64,000 nt of DNA from DATFTE01 sp963802575. GTDB lineage: Bacteria > Acidobacteriota > Terriglobia > Terriglobales > Acidobacteriaceae. The DNA lies in contig CAWDJF010000006.1 of the NCBI GenBank assembly GCA_963802575.1, positions 248,001 to 312,000 of the forward strand, in the 5' to 3' direction. How positions within the stretch are numbered: the stretch's first letter is position 1; every line of letters begins with the position of its first letter. The translations under genes were made by a program, and so were the position numbers. Of this stretch, positions 31,750 through 41,412 are shown one piece after another. Under the pieces are notes generated by a model, which made no database searches, was not told where the DNA came from, and saw nothing but the letters and a program-made list of their open reading frames with translations.

Positions 31750-33505
31750 TTAGCCCTCAAGACGAAAACGGGTTTCTGCCAGGCGGTACATTCTTCTCCA
31801 CACCAGACGATTCACCGTGACCACCGTGGCGGCCATCACGATGGTCGATGCGATCAGCAGATCGAAGTTGCCCTGATCGGTGGCGCGGCTGATGAGAGCG
31901 CCTAGGCCGGTTGTCGTATAAGTCTGCCCTTTGAATTGGAAATACTCTGCGACGATGCTGGCGTTCCAGGCGCCACCGGAAGCAGTGACCATCCCTGTGA
32001 CCAGGTAAGGGAAGATTCCCGGCAGGATCAGTTTCTTCCAGCGATCGAAGCCGTGAATGCCGCAGACGGTGCAGGCTTCTTTCAGGTCGGTGGGGATGGC
32101 GATCGCTCCTGCGATCACGTTGAACAGGATGTACCATTGCGTTCCCAGCAGCAGTAGCACGATCGAGCCGATGCCGAGCCCTCCACCCAGCCGAATCAGA
32201 ATCAGCAGGACAACCGGAAACAACGCCGTGGCCGGGACCGACGCGGCGATCTGCGCGAGCGGCTGCGCGATGCGAGCGAGGCGAGGATTGAAGCCGATCC
32301 AGACTCCGACGGGAATGGTCCAAGCGGCGCCGATGACCAACGCTGCGGCGACGCGAAGGAATGTCGCGACGAGGCCTGCACCCAGCTGGTTGATTTCGAC
32401 GTGCGTGAGTCCAGTGAGCAGCATGATGACGCGGACGACCGCATAGAGAATGAAGCCAAGGAGAACCACGCCGACGATGCGGAGAAGCCAGATCTTCGCG
32501 GGGCTCGGTGCTTCTTCCGTGGGCTTGGTCATATGACGCTTGGCGAAACGCATCATCAAAGACTCGCGCATGGGCCGCAAAGCACGCTTGCGCAAGAGTG
32601 CTAGTCCCCTAGAACGCTGCAACCAGTCAAGCACCCACGAGCCGGGGAGATCCTGCGCTTCCACCTGTTCGACTTTGAATTTTTCCGCCCAGGCGATTAC
32701 GGGACGCCACACGAACTGGTCGAGCAGCACGATCACCGCGATCATTGTCGCCACTCCCCAGAGGATAGACCGCGTGTCTCCCGCGCTGGCGGCGGTTTGC
32801 AGATAGGAACCGAGACCCGGCAAGCGGAAGTCGCGCGAGCCCAAGACAAACATTTCGCAGGCCATGAGGAAGAACCATCCGCCGGCGACCGACATCATGG
32901 AGTTCCAGACGAGCCCGATCGCGGCATAGGGCAATTCGACTTCGGTAAAGCGCTGCCACCAACTGAAGCCGTAGATACGGGCGGCTTCGCGCATATCCCG
33001 CGGAATGCTTTTCAGCGATGCGTAGAAGCTGAAGGCCATGTTCCAGACTTGTCCGGTGAAGATAAGTAGGATGGCACCGAGTTCGACGCCGAGCTGGCGG
33101 CTGGGAAACAGCGCGACCATGGCGAGCATGACTCCTGGCAGAAAGCTGAGCACCGGAATCGACTGCAGCACGTCGAGAAGCGGAATCATAAAACGCTCAG
33201 CCTTGGGGTTGTAGGCGGCCACGTAGCCGTAGATAAGAGTGAAGGCAAGGCTAAGGAAGTAAGCGGCGCTGATGCGGAGAAGCGAGAAGCCGGCGTACAT
33301 CGGCAGCGCCCAGGGGCTACGCGAGATTTCGACGCATCGGCGTGAAGGGGCCGAGCCAGGTGCGTCCGACGAGCAAGATGCCGTAGAAAATGGCGATGGC
33401 GGCAGCGAACATCAGCAGGTCGGGCAGATGTGAGACTTCGACGCGCGGCAGCAGTGACCACAAGCGGTAAGGAGAGAATCCGGTCAGACTTCCGTTGCGC
33501 TTCAT
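31750..33505 (-). pseudogene. fused double permease of a nitrate/sulfonate-type ABC transporter, frameshifted
   Basis: The gene encodes two binding-protein-dependent permease domains in one chain. The start at 33505 (MKRNGSLTGFSPYRLW) overlaps the ATPase stop by ATGA. After LLVGRTWLGPFTP the frame ends at 33317. Shifting by one base restores VEISRSPWALPMYAGFSLLR and the rest down to 31750. One surplus base at 33334-33337 explains this. Repaired, it is about 585 residues with TM segments in two sets and the permease loops EAARIYGFSWWQRFTEVELP and EACTVCGIHGFDRWKKLILP. It imports an anion such as nitrate, sulfonate or bicarbonate; the substrate-binding protein is not nearby. Real mutation and base error are both possible. 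Confidence 0.85.
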
Positions 33506-34836
33506 GGCTGCGCGGCCGCCGGATGGGCTTCAGGAGTATGTTCCGCCAGCACAAGGCGTCCTTTTTCCGCGTCGTAGTCGAAGATTTCGGCGTAGCGTCC
33601 CCAGTTCATGGCGGTCTCGAACTGGCGCTTAACTTCGTCCTGGCTGAAATGCTCGTCGAGAATGTCGTGGAAAAATTCTTCGGGAATCGAGTGATCGGAC
33701 TTAGCGTGCAGCACGTGGTCGATCAACTGCAGAATCGCGATATGGCGGAGCGCCGCGTCACGAAAGAGGACTTTCCGCGTGAGAATGTCGGCGTCCTCAT
33801 AGGCCACGCCCTCGGGAGTGATTTCGACCTCGCCTTCCTTGAGATTGGCGAAGCCCAGCATCACCGAGGACTCGACGATGGGAAGCAGATCGTCGACATC
33901 CATCGCCAACTGTTCGGAAAGGCTGTAGAGATCTTCCTTGCCGCCGTGGTCGTGCAGAAGTTCCATCAGTCCGGCGATTCCTCCGGGACGTGCGTGCGGC
34001 AGCATTTGATACTTCTGTTTGACGCGGGTCGCTACCGGGAACTGTCCCGTAGCCGGCAACGTGTGCTCCACGTCGGGCTGGGTCATGACTTTGTAGATGT
34101 AGTCGACGTAGTCCACGAAGCGCGGCGCCTTGCGGTCGCGATATTGCGGGATGGTGATTTCGAAATCGGAGCGGATGAGGCCCGGATTTTTCCCCAGCAC
34201 AATCACGCGATCTGCCAAGAGAACCGATTCTTCGATGTTGTGAGTAACAATAAAAATCGACTTGGTGGGAATCTTTTTGCTGAGCCACAGTTCGAGTAAC
34301 TCACTGCGCAGGTTCTCGGCCGTGAGGACATCAAGTGCGGAGAAAGGCTCATCCATGAACAGGACTTCGGGTTCTACAACCAGAGCGCGGGCGAAGCCTA
34401 CGCGCTGCTTCATGCCGCCGGAAAGTTCTTTCGGATAGGCGCTCTCGAAGCCGTCGAGGCCCACCGTATCGATCATCTTCAAGGCGCGCTTGCGGCGCTC
34501 GATGGCGCTCATGCCGCGGGCTTCAAGGGGCGCTTCGACATTCTCGAGCACGTTGAGCCACGGAAACAGCGCGAAGCTCTGGAACACGATGGCGACGTTC
34601 GGCATGTGTCCGTCAATCGGCTGGCCGTGCCACAAAACCTGTCCTGACGAGGTTGGGGAAAGACCCGTCAACATGCGCAGGAGTGTCGATTTGCCTGATC
34701 CTGATGGGCCGAGGAGCGCTACGATTTTTCCGGGAACGATTTCGAGATCAGTAGGAGCGATGACCTGGATGCGATTGCCATCCGGCTGGGTATAGAACTT
34801 CTCGACGGCGCGCGCCTGGATGATCGGATCGGTCAC
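33502..34836 (-). CDS. ABC transporter ATPase with C-terminal AAA-associated domain
   Basis: This 444-residue ATPase energises the double permease. Walker A is GPSGSGKST at residues 43-51, the signature is LSGGMKQRVGFARAL and Walker B is VLFMDEPFSALD, followed by a switch His in FIVTHNIEES. After residue 280 or so comes an extra AAA-associated domain seen in nitrate/sulfonate-type transporters (GIAGLMELLHDHGGKEDLYS, DDLLPIVESSVMLGFANLKE), which may sense substrate or nucleotide. GTG at 34836 has GGGGA upstream. It precedes the permease in one operon. Confidence 0.88.
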   Translation of the reverse strand: MTDPIIQARAVEKFYTQPDGNRIQVIAPTDLEIVPGKIVALLGPSGSGKSTLLRMLTGLSPTSSGQVLWHGQPIDGHMPNVAIVFQSFALFPWLNVLENVEAPLEARGMSAIERRKRALKMIDTVGLDGFESAYPKELSGGMKQRVGFARALVVEPEVLFMDEPFSALDVLTAENLRSELLELWLSKKIPTKSIFIVTHNIEESVLLADRVIVLGKNPGLIRSDFEITIPQYRDRKAPRFVDYVDYIYKVMTQPDVEHTLPATGQFPVATRVKQKYQMLPHARPGGIAGLMELLHDHGGKEDLYSLSEQLAMDVDDLLPIVESSVMLGFANLKEGEVEITPEGVAYEDADILTRKVLFRDAALRHIAILQLIDHVLHAKSDHSIPEEFFHDILDEHFSQDEVKRQFETAMNWGRYAEIFDYDAEKGRLVLAEHTPEAHPAAAQP

Positions 34837-34965
34837 GAAAGATTCCCCACTCAGTCATATACACGAATCGGAGTCGTGCGCGAAACTTCTTCATCGTTTG
34901 TAACATGGGGTTCACAATTCGAGCAAAGGATTGGGGGACGCAGATCCTTCTTCTTGAAAAAATTG

Positions 34966-35526
34966 TTACGCCGTCCGACCGAGTTCACCGCGGGCAGCGT
35001 CGATATCCTCAGCGCCTTGGGCTCGAAGCACCTCCTTCACAATCGAAGCCTGATCATCGCTCTCGACATTGGCGATGACCAATGACCGGCCGCGTTGCAA
35101 AAGGTCGTGATACAAGCGCAGGTCGTCTTTAGGAACGCCGATATCGAGCGCATGCTCTGCCGCTTTGCCTGCGGTTGCACCTGCAGCCGCGCCTCCGATC
35201 CCCAGCAGCGCCGCAGCGCCCAACCCGATGGCAAAGATCGTGCCGACGCCAGGAACGAGAAGGCTGGCCACAGCCGCGCCTCCCGCCAGCCCAGCGCTCG
35301 CGCCAATTCCTCCGCCAATAACCGCGCCGACGCTGGTGCCCATACCATCACCTTCTGCGTCAGTGGTGGGAATGGCCTGCAATTTTCGGTCTGCGCTTTC
35401 GGTCCCGGTCGACAATTGCATACTGGCAAACGTAAGCGAATCGCGTTCGACACCTTGGGTGACCAGGGTCTCTATCGCTTGTTGAGCTGCCGTCTGATTG
35501 TTAAAGACTCCCACGACACTTTGCAT
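34966..35526 (-). CDS. general-stress-type protein with Gly-zipper region
   Basis: This 186-residue protein starts at ATG 35526, with GGAGG upstream. The first about 30 residues (MQSVVGVFNNQTAAQQAIET) resemble the YflT/stress-17 domain. The middle (VGAVIGGGIGASAGLAGGAAV and GIGGAAAGATAGKAAEHALD) is a Gly-rich hydrophobic zipper that can insert in membranes. The tail carries DDLRLYHDLLQRGRSLVIAN. Related proteins are induced by osmotic or heat stress in other bacteria, which would suit the osmolyte genes that follow, but no regulator site was seen. Confidence 0.72.
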   Translation of the reverse strand: MQSVVGVFNNQTAAQQAIETLVTQGVERDSLTFASMQLSTGTESADRKLQAIPTTDAEGDGMGTSVGAVIGGGIGASAGLAGGAAVASLLVPGVGTIFAIGLGAAALLGIGGAAAGATAGKAAEHALDIGVPKDDLRLYHDLLQRGRSLVIANVESDDQASIVKEVLRAQGAEDIDAARGELGRTA

Positions 35527-35641
35527 GCGTCCTCCGAGAAGCACAGCGATTGCCGCGACAGACTCTTAAGATGCAGGTTGGCTGAGTGGGTTGCCGCTAT
35601 GACCTTCTGACACTTGGGTTCTGACGAGGTAAAGAAGTGAT

Positions 35642-35670
35642 CCCGGCCTTCGCGAATGTGAAGGCCGGGG
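35642..35670 (-). terminator. hairpin after the alpha/beta hydrolase gene
   Basis: CCCGGCCTTC-GCGAATGT-GAAGGCCGGG forms a 10-bp stem just beyond the hydrolase stop on the minus strand. It is followed there by ATCACTTCTTT, a weak T-tract, so terminator function is likely but not certain. Confidence 0.55.
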
Positions 35671-35676
35671 AATAAC

Positions 35677-36516
35677 TCAAGCAGCCACAGCTGCAGCGGC
35701 CTTGAAGAACGTCAGCAAATCGGCATTGATCTGGTCGGCATGGGTTGTCGGCATCCCGTGCGGAAAACCAGGATAGGTTATAAGCGTGCCGTCTTTCACA
35801 AGCTTCACGGACTTTGCTCCACTCGCTTCGAACGGGCAGATTTGATCGTCCAAGCCATGCATCACCAGCACCGGGACGTCGAGACTCTTGAGGTCGTCGA
35901 AGAAGTCGGTTTCAGACAAGGCCTTGACGCAGTCGTACTGAGCCTTGATCCCTCCCATCATTCCCTGCCGCCACCAGTTATCTCGAATGCCCTGCGAGAT
36001 GGTTGCCCCGGGGCGGTTGAAGCCATAAAACGGCATGGTTATGTCCTGATAGAACTGCGAGCGGTGAAATGCCGTCCCGTCGCGAAGCTGGTCGAACACG
36101 GCCATGGGAAGGCCGTCGGGATTCTTTTCCGACTTCACCAACAGCGGAGGAACGGAACTGATGAGTACCGCTTTGGCGACCCGGCCTTTCCCGTGCCGCG
36201 CGACATAGCGCGTCACTTCGCCGCCGCCAGTGGAGTGGCCGATGTGGATCGCGTTCTTGAGATCAAGGGTTTTCGTGAGTTCGGCAACGTCGGCAGCATA
36301 GGTATCCATGTCGTTGCCAGTCGCAGTCTGTGTAGAACGGCCATGCCCGCGTCGATCATGGGCAATCACCCGGTAACCGTGCCCCAGAAAGAACATCATC
36401 TGGGCGTCCCAATCATCGGCGGAAAGGGGCCAGCCATGGTGGAAGAAAAGCGGCTGGCCCGTACCCCAATCCTTGTAGAAAATCTCTGTACCGTCCTTCG
36501 TCGTAATAATGGGCAT
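35677..36516 (-). CDS. non-heme chloroperoxidase-like alpha/beta hydrolase
   Basis: This 279-residue alpha/beta hydrolase begins MPIITTKDGTEIFYKDWGTG; the ATG at 36516 has AAGGAG upstream. The nucleophile Ser95 is in IHIGHSTGGGEVTR, the acid Asp in MHGLDDQICPF and the catalytic His in YPGFPHGMPTTHADQI. HHGWPLSADDWDAQ gives the oxyanion hole. The family includes cofactor-free haloperoxidases and aryl esterases. True substrate is unknown. It has no operon partner. Confidence 0.87.
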   Translation of the reverse strand: MPIITTKDGTEIFYKDWGTGQPLFFHHGWPLSADDWDAQMMFFLGHGYRVIAHDRRGHGRSTQTATGNDMDTYAADVAELTKTLDLKNAIHIGHSTGGGEVTRYVARHGKGRVAKAVLISSVPPLLVKSEKNPDGLPMAVFDQLRDGTAFHRSQFYQDITMPFYGFNRPGATISQGIRDNWWRQGMMGGIKAQYDCVKALSETDFFDDLKSLDVPVLVMHGLDDQICPFEASGAKSVKLVKDGTLITYPGFPHGMPTTHADQINADLLTFFKAAAAVAA

Positions 36517-36710
36517 GAAAGTTTCTCCTTGTGCTTTCATTCTTGGTTTGAAAATACCTGTGGCAAAAAGTGTGTTCTGAGAAGGCCGCACTGACCGGCC
36601 GTGGGCTAACAGACAGGTCCGAAATTATACAATGGCGGGAGCGAACCGGCTGGCAACGTGCGAACGCACAATCGGTATTAATGTGTTTGCCACTGGCATG
36701 CAGATGAAGA

Positions 36711-37511
36711 CTATTGTGCTCGCGATCGCGCTTGTTGCACCATCTCGACCAAGACCTTCCGAGTCTCGGCCGGGTTGCTTACTTCTCGCAGAAATGCGAT
36801 GCGAGTGCCGCGAATGCCGTCCTGGGTCTTCAAACGTACATGGAATCCGAGGCGGTCGACCGCGGTCATCGTTCCCTCCTGTGAGTCGATGCGGGCAAAT
36901 TCCCGGGCAAGCAAGACGAGCGCATCCTTGTGGTCTGTGTTCATATGCTGAATGATTTCCGCCATCGACCCGGCAAGAGGGTCAGGTTGGCTGCGATCAT
37001 AGTCAGTGGCGGATACCCAGCCCATCACTCCGAAACCACCCACGTAATAAACGTCCACCACATTCATGCGATAAAACGAAAAGTCTTCAAAGTCTACCCA
37101 ATACTTGCTGTTGGCGTGACTTGCAAGGTAGAGCTTTCGAACCTCGGCTATTTCGGCGGCCGGTATCGGGGCAACATTTCCCACGAGTGTGACCCTCGAT
37201 GCTCCGAGCGGTTCGCTGTCTGTGCCCTCCTGGCTAACAAACAAGCTGGCACGGGGGTCGGCCTGCAAGTTCTGAGTGTGCATTGCCATGGTGCTGATAA
37301 GGAAGATCGGCCGCCCGTGCTCGTCCAACCCGTAAGGCATCAGGGATCCGAAAGGGAACCCCGGCTGTTTTCGAGACAGGGTCGAGAGACTACCAATGTG
37401 GCCCAAGTACACCAATGTGCGAGCGCGCTCCGCGAACGTGGGCTCAGGGACGAGAGGCTGGTCACCGGTTGGTCCAGGGCCAGCATGTTTTCTAACAGAT
37501 GAGGTAGTCAT
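36711..37511 (-). CDS. HugZ/pyridoxamine-phosphate-oxidase-like FMN protein with DUF2470-type domain
   Basis: This 266-residue protein has an N-terminal split-barrel FMN-binding domain (RTLVYLGHIGSLSTLSRKQP, GRPIFLISTMAMHTQNLQAD, RASLFVSQEG, ASRVTLVGNVAPIP). A C-terminal alpha/beta domain carries MAEIIQHMNTDHKDALVLLA, the usual Asp/His signature of the HugZ/DUF2470 family. Relatives bind heme or flavin, and some degrade heme. Assignment to heme oxygenase is only one possibility. Confidence 0.78.
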   Translation of the reverse strand: MTTSSVRKHAGPGPTGDQPLVPEPTFAERARTLVYLGHIGSLSTLSRKQPGFPFGSLMPYGLDEHGRPIFLISTMAMHTQNLQADPRASLFVSQEGTDSEPLGASRVTLVGNVAPIPAAEIAEVRKLYLASHANSKYWVDFEDFSFYRMNVVDVYYVGGFGVMGWVSATDYDRSQPDPLAGSMAEIIQHMNTDHKDALVLLAREFARIDSQEGTMTAVDRLGFHVRLKTQDGIRGTRIAFLREVSNPAETRKVLVEMVQQARSRAQ

Positions 37512-37696
37512 CGCGGTCTTCTCCTAGGTTTCTTCCCCGGTACCGAGCTTGGCTTTGCGAGGACGTAGTCGGACGGTGGAACGCTTCGCTGTCTAAGAAC
37601 TCTACCTTATCCGTGGCGGGCTGAAGGCCTCACTTCATTTAAACTGCGTTTTGGCCTTTTTTGTCAGAATTATGGAGTGTCTCCAGGAGAAAGCGG

Positions 37697-39337
37697 TTGA
37701 GCATAAATAAAGATGCGCTTTGGTATAAGGACGCGATCATATATCAGGTTCATGTCCGCACATTCCACGATAGCAACGGCGATGGGATTGGAGACTTCCT
37801 CGGGCTTGAACAAAAGCTCGATTACCTTCAGGAACTGGGGATCAACGCGATATGGCTGATGCCATTTTTCCCGTCGCCCCTTCGCGATGATGGCTACGAC
37901 ATCGCGGACTACAATTCGGTACACCCCAGCTACGGAACACTGGAGGATTTCCGCAAGGTTCTAGACTCGGCTCATCGGCGCGGTATCCGGGTCATCATCG
38001 AAATGGTGTTGAACCACACCTCCGATCAACATCCGTGGTTTCAGGAAGCGCTAAGTTCTCAGAACAATCCCCGTCGCGATTGGTATGTCTGGAGCGACAC
38101 CGATATCCGATATAAGGAAACGCGAATCATCTTTCTGGATACCGAGAAATCAAACTGGGCATGGGATCCAACGTCGAAATCTTTCTACTGGCATCGCTTT
38201 TTCAGTCATCAGCCCGATCTCAACTATGACAATCCCGAAGTGCGGGAACAGATGTGGAATGTGATGAAGTTCTGGCTGGAGATGGGCGTGGATGGCTTCC
38301 GGCTTGACGCGGTGCCGTATCTGGTCGAACGTGAGGGCACGAATTGTGAGAACTTGCCGGAAACCCACGAAATTCTCAAGGAATTCCGACGAAGACTGGA
38401 TCAATACTTCCCCGGACGAATGCTGCTAGCCGAAGCCAATCAGTGGCCTGCGGACCTTCGTCCTTATTTCGGAGACTCCGACGAATTTCACATGGCGTTT
38501 CATTTTCCACTCATGCCCCGGATGTTCATGGGGCTTAAGCTCGAAGACCGTAAGCCCATCACTGAAATCTTGCAGCAAACTCCAGAGATCCCGCCCTCCT
38601 GCCAGTGGTCGCTCTTTCTGCGCAACCACGACGAACTGACGCTGGAAATGGTCACCGACATCGAACGTGACTATATGTATGACACCTATGCCCAGAACAA
38701 AACTATGCGGCTGAATTTGGGAATTCGGAGGAGGCTCGCGCCATTATTGAATAATGACCGCAGGCGGATCGAGTTGATGAACGGGATGCTGATGTCGCTG
38801 CCGGGCACCCCGATCATCTATTACGGAGACGAAATCGGGATGGGCGACAACATTAGCCTGGGCGATCGCAACGGAGTCAGAACTCCCATGCAGTGGAGTG
38901 GAGGATGGAACGCTGGGTTTTCCACAGCAGAACCGCAAAGGCTGTATGCTCCCATTATTCATGATCCGGTATATGGGTATCCTGCCGTAAATGTCGCGGC
39001 TCAAAAAGAGAGCGAACATTCTCTGTTTCATTGGATGCGGCGCATCATAGCAGTTCGGAAATCCAGTGCAGTGTTCGGCAGGGGATCGATTGAGTTTCTC
39101 TATCCCGCCAATCACAGAATACTGGCGTACTGGCGGCGACTCGGCAACGAGACCGTCCTGATCGTCAACAATCTTTCTAGCGCTGCCCAGGCGGTCGAGC
39201 TCGATTTGAAGCGTTACAAGGGAAATGTCCTGATCGAGATGTTTGGCAACAATCTCTTCCCGCGCGTGGGCGACCTGCCATATCTGCTGACGCTGGGGCC
39301 TTACCAGGCATACTGGTTTCGGCTGCGACGAGTTTAG
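37697..39337 (+). CDS. treS: trehalose synthase (maltose alpha-D-glucosyltransferase)
   Basis: This GH13 enzyme of about 546 residues interconverts maltose and trehalose. The TTG at 37697 is chosen for the AGGAG 7 bases upstream; the extra 12 codons before it look non-native. Conserved regions in order are VIIEMVLNHTSDQHPWF, GVDGFRLDAVPYL with the nucleophile Asp, LLAEANQWP with the acid Glu, and LRNHDELTLEMV with the stabilising Asp. It lacks the fused maltokinase found in some homologues. A glycosyltransferase, a channel-like protein and two malQ genes follow, supporting an osmolyte or glycogen-trehalose role. Confidence 0.9.
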   Translation: MSINKDALWYKDAIIYQVHVRTFHDSNGDGIGDFLGLEQKLDYLQELGINAIWLMPFFPSPLRDDGYDIADYNSVHPSYGTLEDFRKVLDSAHRRGIRVIIEMVLNHTSDQHPWFQEALSSQNNPRRDWYVWSDTDIRYKETRIIFLDTEKSNWAWDPTSKSFYWHRFFSHQPDLNYDNPEVREQMWNVMKFWLEMGVDGFRLDAVPYLVEREGTNCENLPETHEILKEFRRRLDQYFPGRMLLAEANQWPADLRPYFGDSDEFHMAFHFPLMPRMFMGLKLEDRKPITEILQQTPEIPPSCQWSLFLRNHDELTLEMVTDIERDYMYDTYAQNKTMRLNLGIRRRLAPLLNNDRRRIELMNGMLMSLPGTPIIYYGDEIGMGDNISLGDRNGVRTPMQWSGGWNAGFSTAEPQRLYAPIIHDPVYGYPAVNVAAQKESEHSLFHWMRRIIAVRKSSAVFGRGSIEFLYPANHRILAYWRRLGNETVLIVNNLSSAAQAVELDLKRYKGNVLIEMFGNNLFPRVGDLPYLLTLGPYQAYWFRLRRV

Positions 39338-39402
39338 GCGACCGCGAGCGATGAAGAAATGTCTTATGCCTGAGAGTCACCAACATCACACGGAATCTTG
39401 AA

Positions 39403-40671
39403 GTGGAAGACGGAAACTTTCTTACCGATGATTTTCTCCGCCAGCTCATCAATGTTGGCGAGGTCGATATCCTGGTCGGCCTGCCCACTCATAACAACGC
39501 CAAGAGTGTCGGCTCAATCGTGCACACCATTCAAAGCGGCATCCTGCACAGTTTTCCCCGGGAGCGGGCCGTCATCATCAATGCCGACGGGGGGTCACGC
39601 GACGGCACTCGGGAACTGATCATCGGCCTCGCTATCAATGATGTGCGTCCGGCTTCCAGTGTGTATGCGCTGCGTACCCTGCACGCGATTAGCACGAAAT
39701 ACGCCAGCACCCCGCAGAGCGGAGTTGCATTGCGGACGATTCTGGCTGCTGCCGAACTGCTTCGAGCCAAGGCATGCGTCGTAGTCTCCCCCGAATCGGA
39801 AAATATCACCCCGGAATGGATTTCCAATCTTCTCCGTCCCATATATGACGAAGGGTTCGATCTCGTCTCTCCTACCTATCGCCGCCACAAGTTTGACGGA
39901 CTGTTAACCACCAATCTTCTGTACCCGATGGTTCGCGCGCTCTACGGCGCAAGAATCCGCGAGGCCTACATGTCGGAGTTCGGATTCTCCGGCCGTCTGG
40001 GAAGCCAGTTCCTTAGCCAGAATCGGTGGAACGATGGAATCGGCGAGAACGGGACAGAACTTCGACTGAGTCTGGCGGCCGTCACCGGCGGATTCCGCAT
40101 CTGCCAGTCTTTCCTGGGAGACAAGAATCCGGTTGAACGCCGCGCCGCGGATCTGGTACCGACGTTGCGACAATCCGCCGGTGTGTTGTTCTCCGCCCTG
40201 GAGTCCGACTTTGATGTGTGGAGCACGGTTTCCGGTTCTCAGGACGTACCCACTACCGGGGGTGATCTCGATTTGCTTTTGGATCCCTTACGGGTCAACC
40301 GCAAGCGCCTGCGAGACATGTTTGTAAAGGGCGTTTCGGAATTGGAATCCGTCTTTCAATCGATTCTCTCCCCTTCCACTGTGGCGGAGCTGAACCGAAT
40401 CGCCGGCTTGGGCGAAGAGAAGTTTCGTTACCCGGCGGAATTATGGGTCAGGACGGTCTACGAGTTTGCCGCCGCCTATAGGAAATCTGTTATCAATCGG
40501 GATCATATTATTCAGGCGCTCGCGCCGCTGTTTCGCGGAAGAGTGTTCACGTTTGTCGTCGAGAATCGCAACAGTTCCGCGGATGACGTCGCGCGCAACA
40601 TCGAAGGTTTATGCCTTGAGTTCGAGCGATTGAAACCATATTTGCTAGAGATATGGAAATCGAAAGAGTGA
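39403..40671 (+). CDS. GT-A glycosyltransferase, possibly osmolyte-related
   Basis: This 422-residue cytosolic glycosyltransferase starts at GTG 39403. VDILVGLPTHNNAKSVGSIV and RAVIINADGGSRDGTRELI are the family-2-type nucleotide-sugar segments. It resembles glucosyl- or mannosyl-glycerate-type synthases in length and in the long helical C-terminal half, but this is not firm. It lies 65 bases after treS and 7 bases before the channel-like gene, so the three form one operon. A role in making a glycosylated compatible solute is inference. Confidence 0.75.
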   Translation: MEDGNFLTDDFLRQLINVGEVDILVGLPTHNNAKSVGSIVHTIQSGILHSFPRERAVIINADGGSRDGTRELIIGLAINDVRPASSVYALRTLHAISTKYASTPQSGVALRTILAAAELLRAKACVVVSPESENITPEWISNLLRPIYDEGFDLVSPTYRRHKFDGLLTTNLLYPMVRALYGARIREAYMSEFGFSGRLGSQFLSQNRWNDGIGENGTELRLSLAAVTGGFRICQSFLGDKNPVERRAADLVPTLRQSAGVLFSALESDFDVWSTVSGSQDVPTTGGDLDLLLDPLRVNRKRLRDMFVKGVSELESVFQSILSPSTVAELNRIAGLGEEKFRYPAELWVRTVYEFAAAYRKSVINRDHIIQALAPLFRGRVFTFVVENRNSSADDVARNIEGLCLEFERLKPYLLEIWKSKE

Positions 40672-40678
40672 GGCTAAC

Positions 40679-41383
40679 ATGCGGGAAATGATTACCAGTG
40701 AACTGAGCCAGGCGGTGCACGACCTCGCCAGGGGCTTCGCCCACTACCTTCCTCGTCTCATCGTAATGCTCGTAATCGCGTTCGCGGGATGGCTGATCGC
40801 ATATCTGGTCAAAGTTATTCTGCGCAGCCTTCTGCGGCTGATCAATTTCGACCGGCTGGCAGAGAACGCAGGCGCTTCTCAACTGCTTAGCAAAGCCGCA
40901 CTCCCGTCGGCGACCGAAGTGTTGAGCCGCTTCGTCTTTTGGGTCACTTGGTTCGGCTTCCTTCTGCTCGGAGTGAGCGTGCTGCAAATCCTCGGCCTGC
41001 AAGAGGAGATCGCAAGATTTTTTCTTTTTCTGCCGCGCCTGTTCGCGGCCGTGCTGATCCTGTTTTTCGGAATGTTTGCTGCCGGCTTTTTTGCCCGCGC
41101 CGCCCTGCTGGGTGCGGTCAATGCGAACGTTCCATCCCCTCGACTTCTTGGCCTTGCCGTCCGCACCATCATCATGATTTTCGTACTGTCCGTGGTGTTT
41201 GAGGAGTTAGGTGTTGCGGAACAGACCATGCTGATCGCCTTCGGACTTGCTTTCGGGGCCCTGATGCTTGGCTTGGCCATCGCCTTTGGCACTGGTGGCA
41301 GCGAACTGGCACGGCGCTTCCTGGAAGAGAAGTTCGTTCGCAGCAAGAAGGAGCAGGACGAAGATGAACTCTCGCCGCTTTAG
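40679..41383 (+). CDS. mechanosensitive-channel-like membrane protein (conserved TM helix)
   Basis: This is a 234-residue integral membrane protein with about five hydrophobic helices (for example ARGFAHYLPRLIVMLVIAFA, GWLIAYLVKVILRSLLRLIN, AVLILFFGMFAAGFFARAAL and FGLAFGALMLGLAIAFGTGG). It carries repeated conserved-TM-helix elements of the MscS-related family but not the full MscS beta-domain. The C-terminus is charged (EEKFVRSKKEQDEDELSPL). Placed after treS and a glycosyltransferase, it may release or sense osmolytes during downshock. Channel activity is inference. Confidence 0.78.
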   Translation: MREMITSELSQAVHDLARGFAHYLPRLIVMLVIAFAGWLIAYLVKVILRSLLRLINFDRLAENAGASQLLSKAALPSATEVLSRFVFWVTWFGFLLLGVSVLQILGLQEEIARFFLFLPRLFAAVLILFFGMFAAGFFARAALLGAVNANVPSPRLLGLAVRTIIMIFVLSVVFEELGVAEQTMLIAFGLAFGALMLGLAIAFGTGGSELARRFLEEKFVRSKKEQDEDELSPL

Positions 41384-41412
41384 CAATCGCCAGGCCGGAC
41401 GAGTGCACGACT

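Noticed and set aside
36600..36710. Possible tRNA or small RNA in the spacer beside the HugZ-like gene
   Set aside because: No cloverleaf could be drawn and no anticodon arm was found. No other tRNA gene was seen in the window.
37630..37665. Terminator candidate AAGGCC...GGCCTT followed by TTTT
   Set aside because: The stem is only 6 bp with a loop of about 20 bases, too weak to support.
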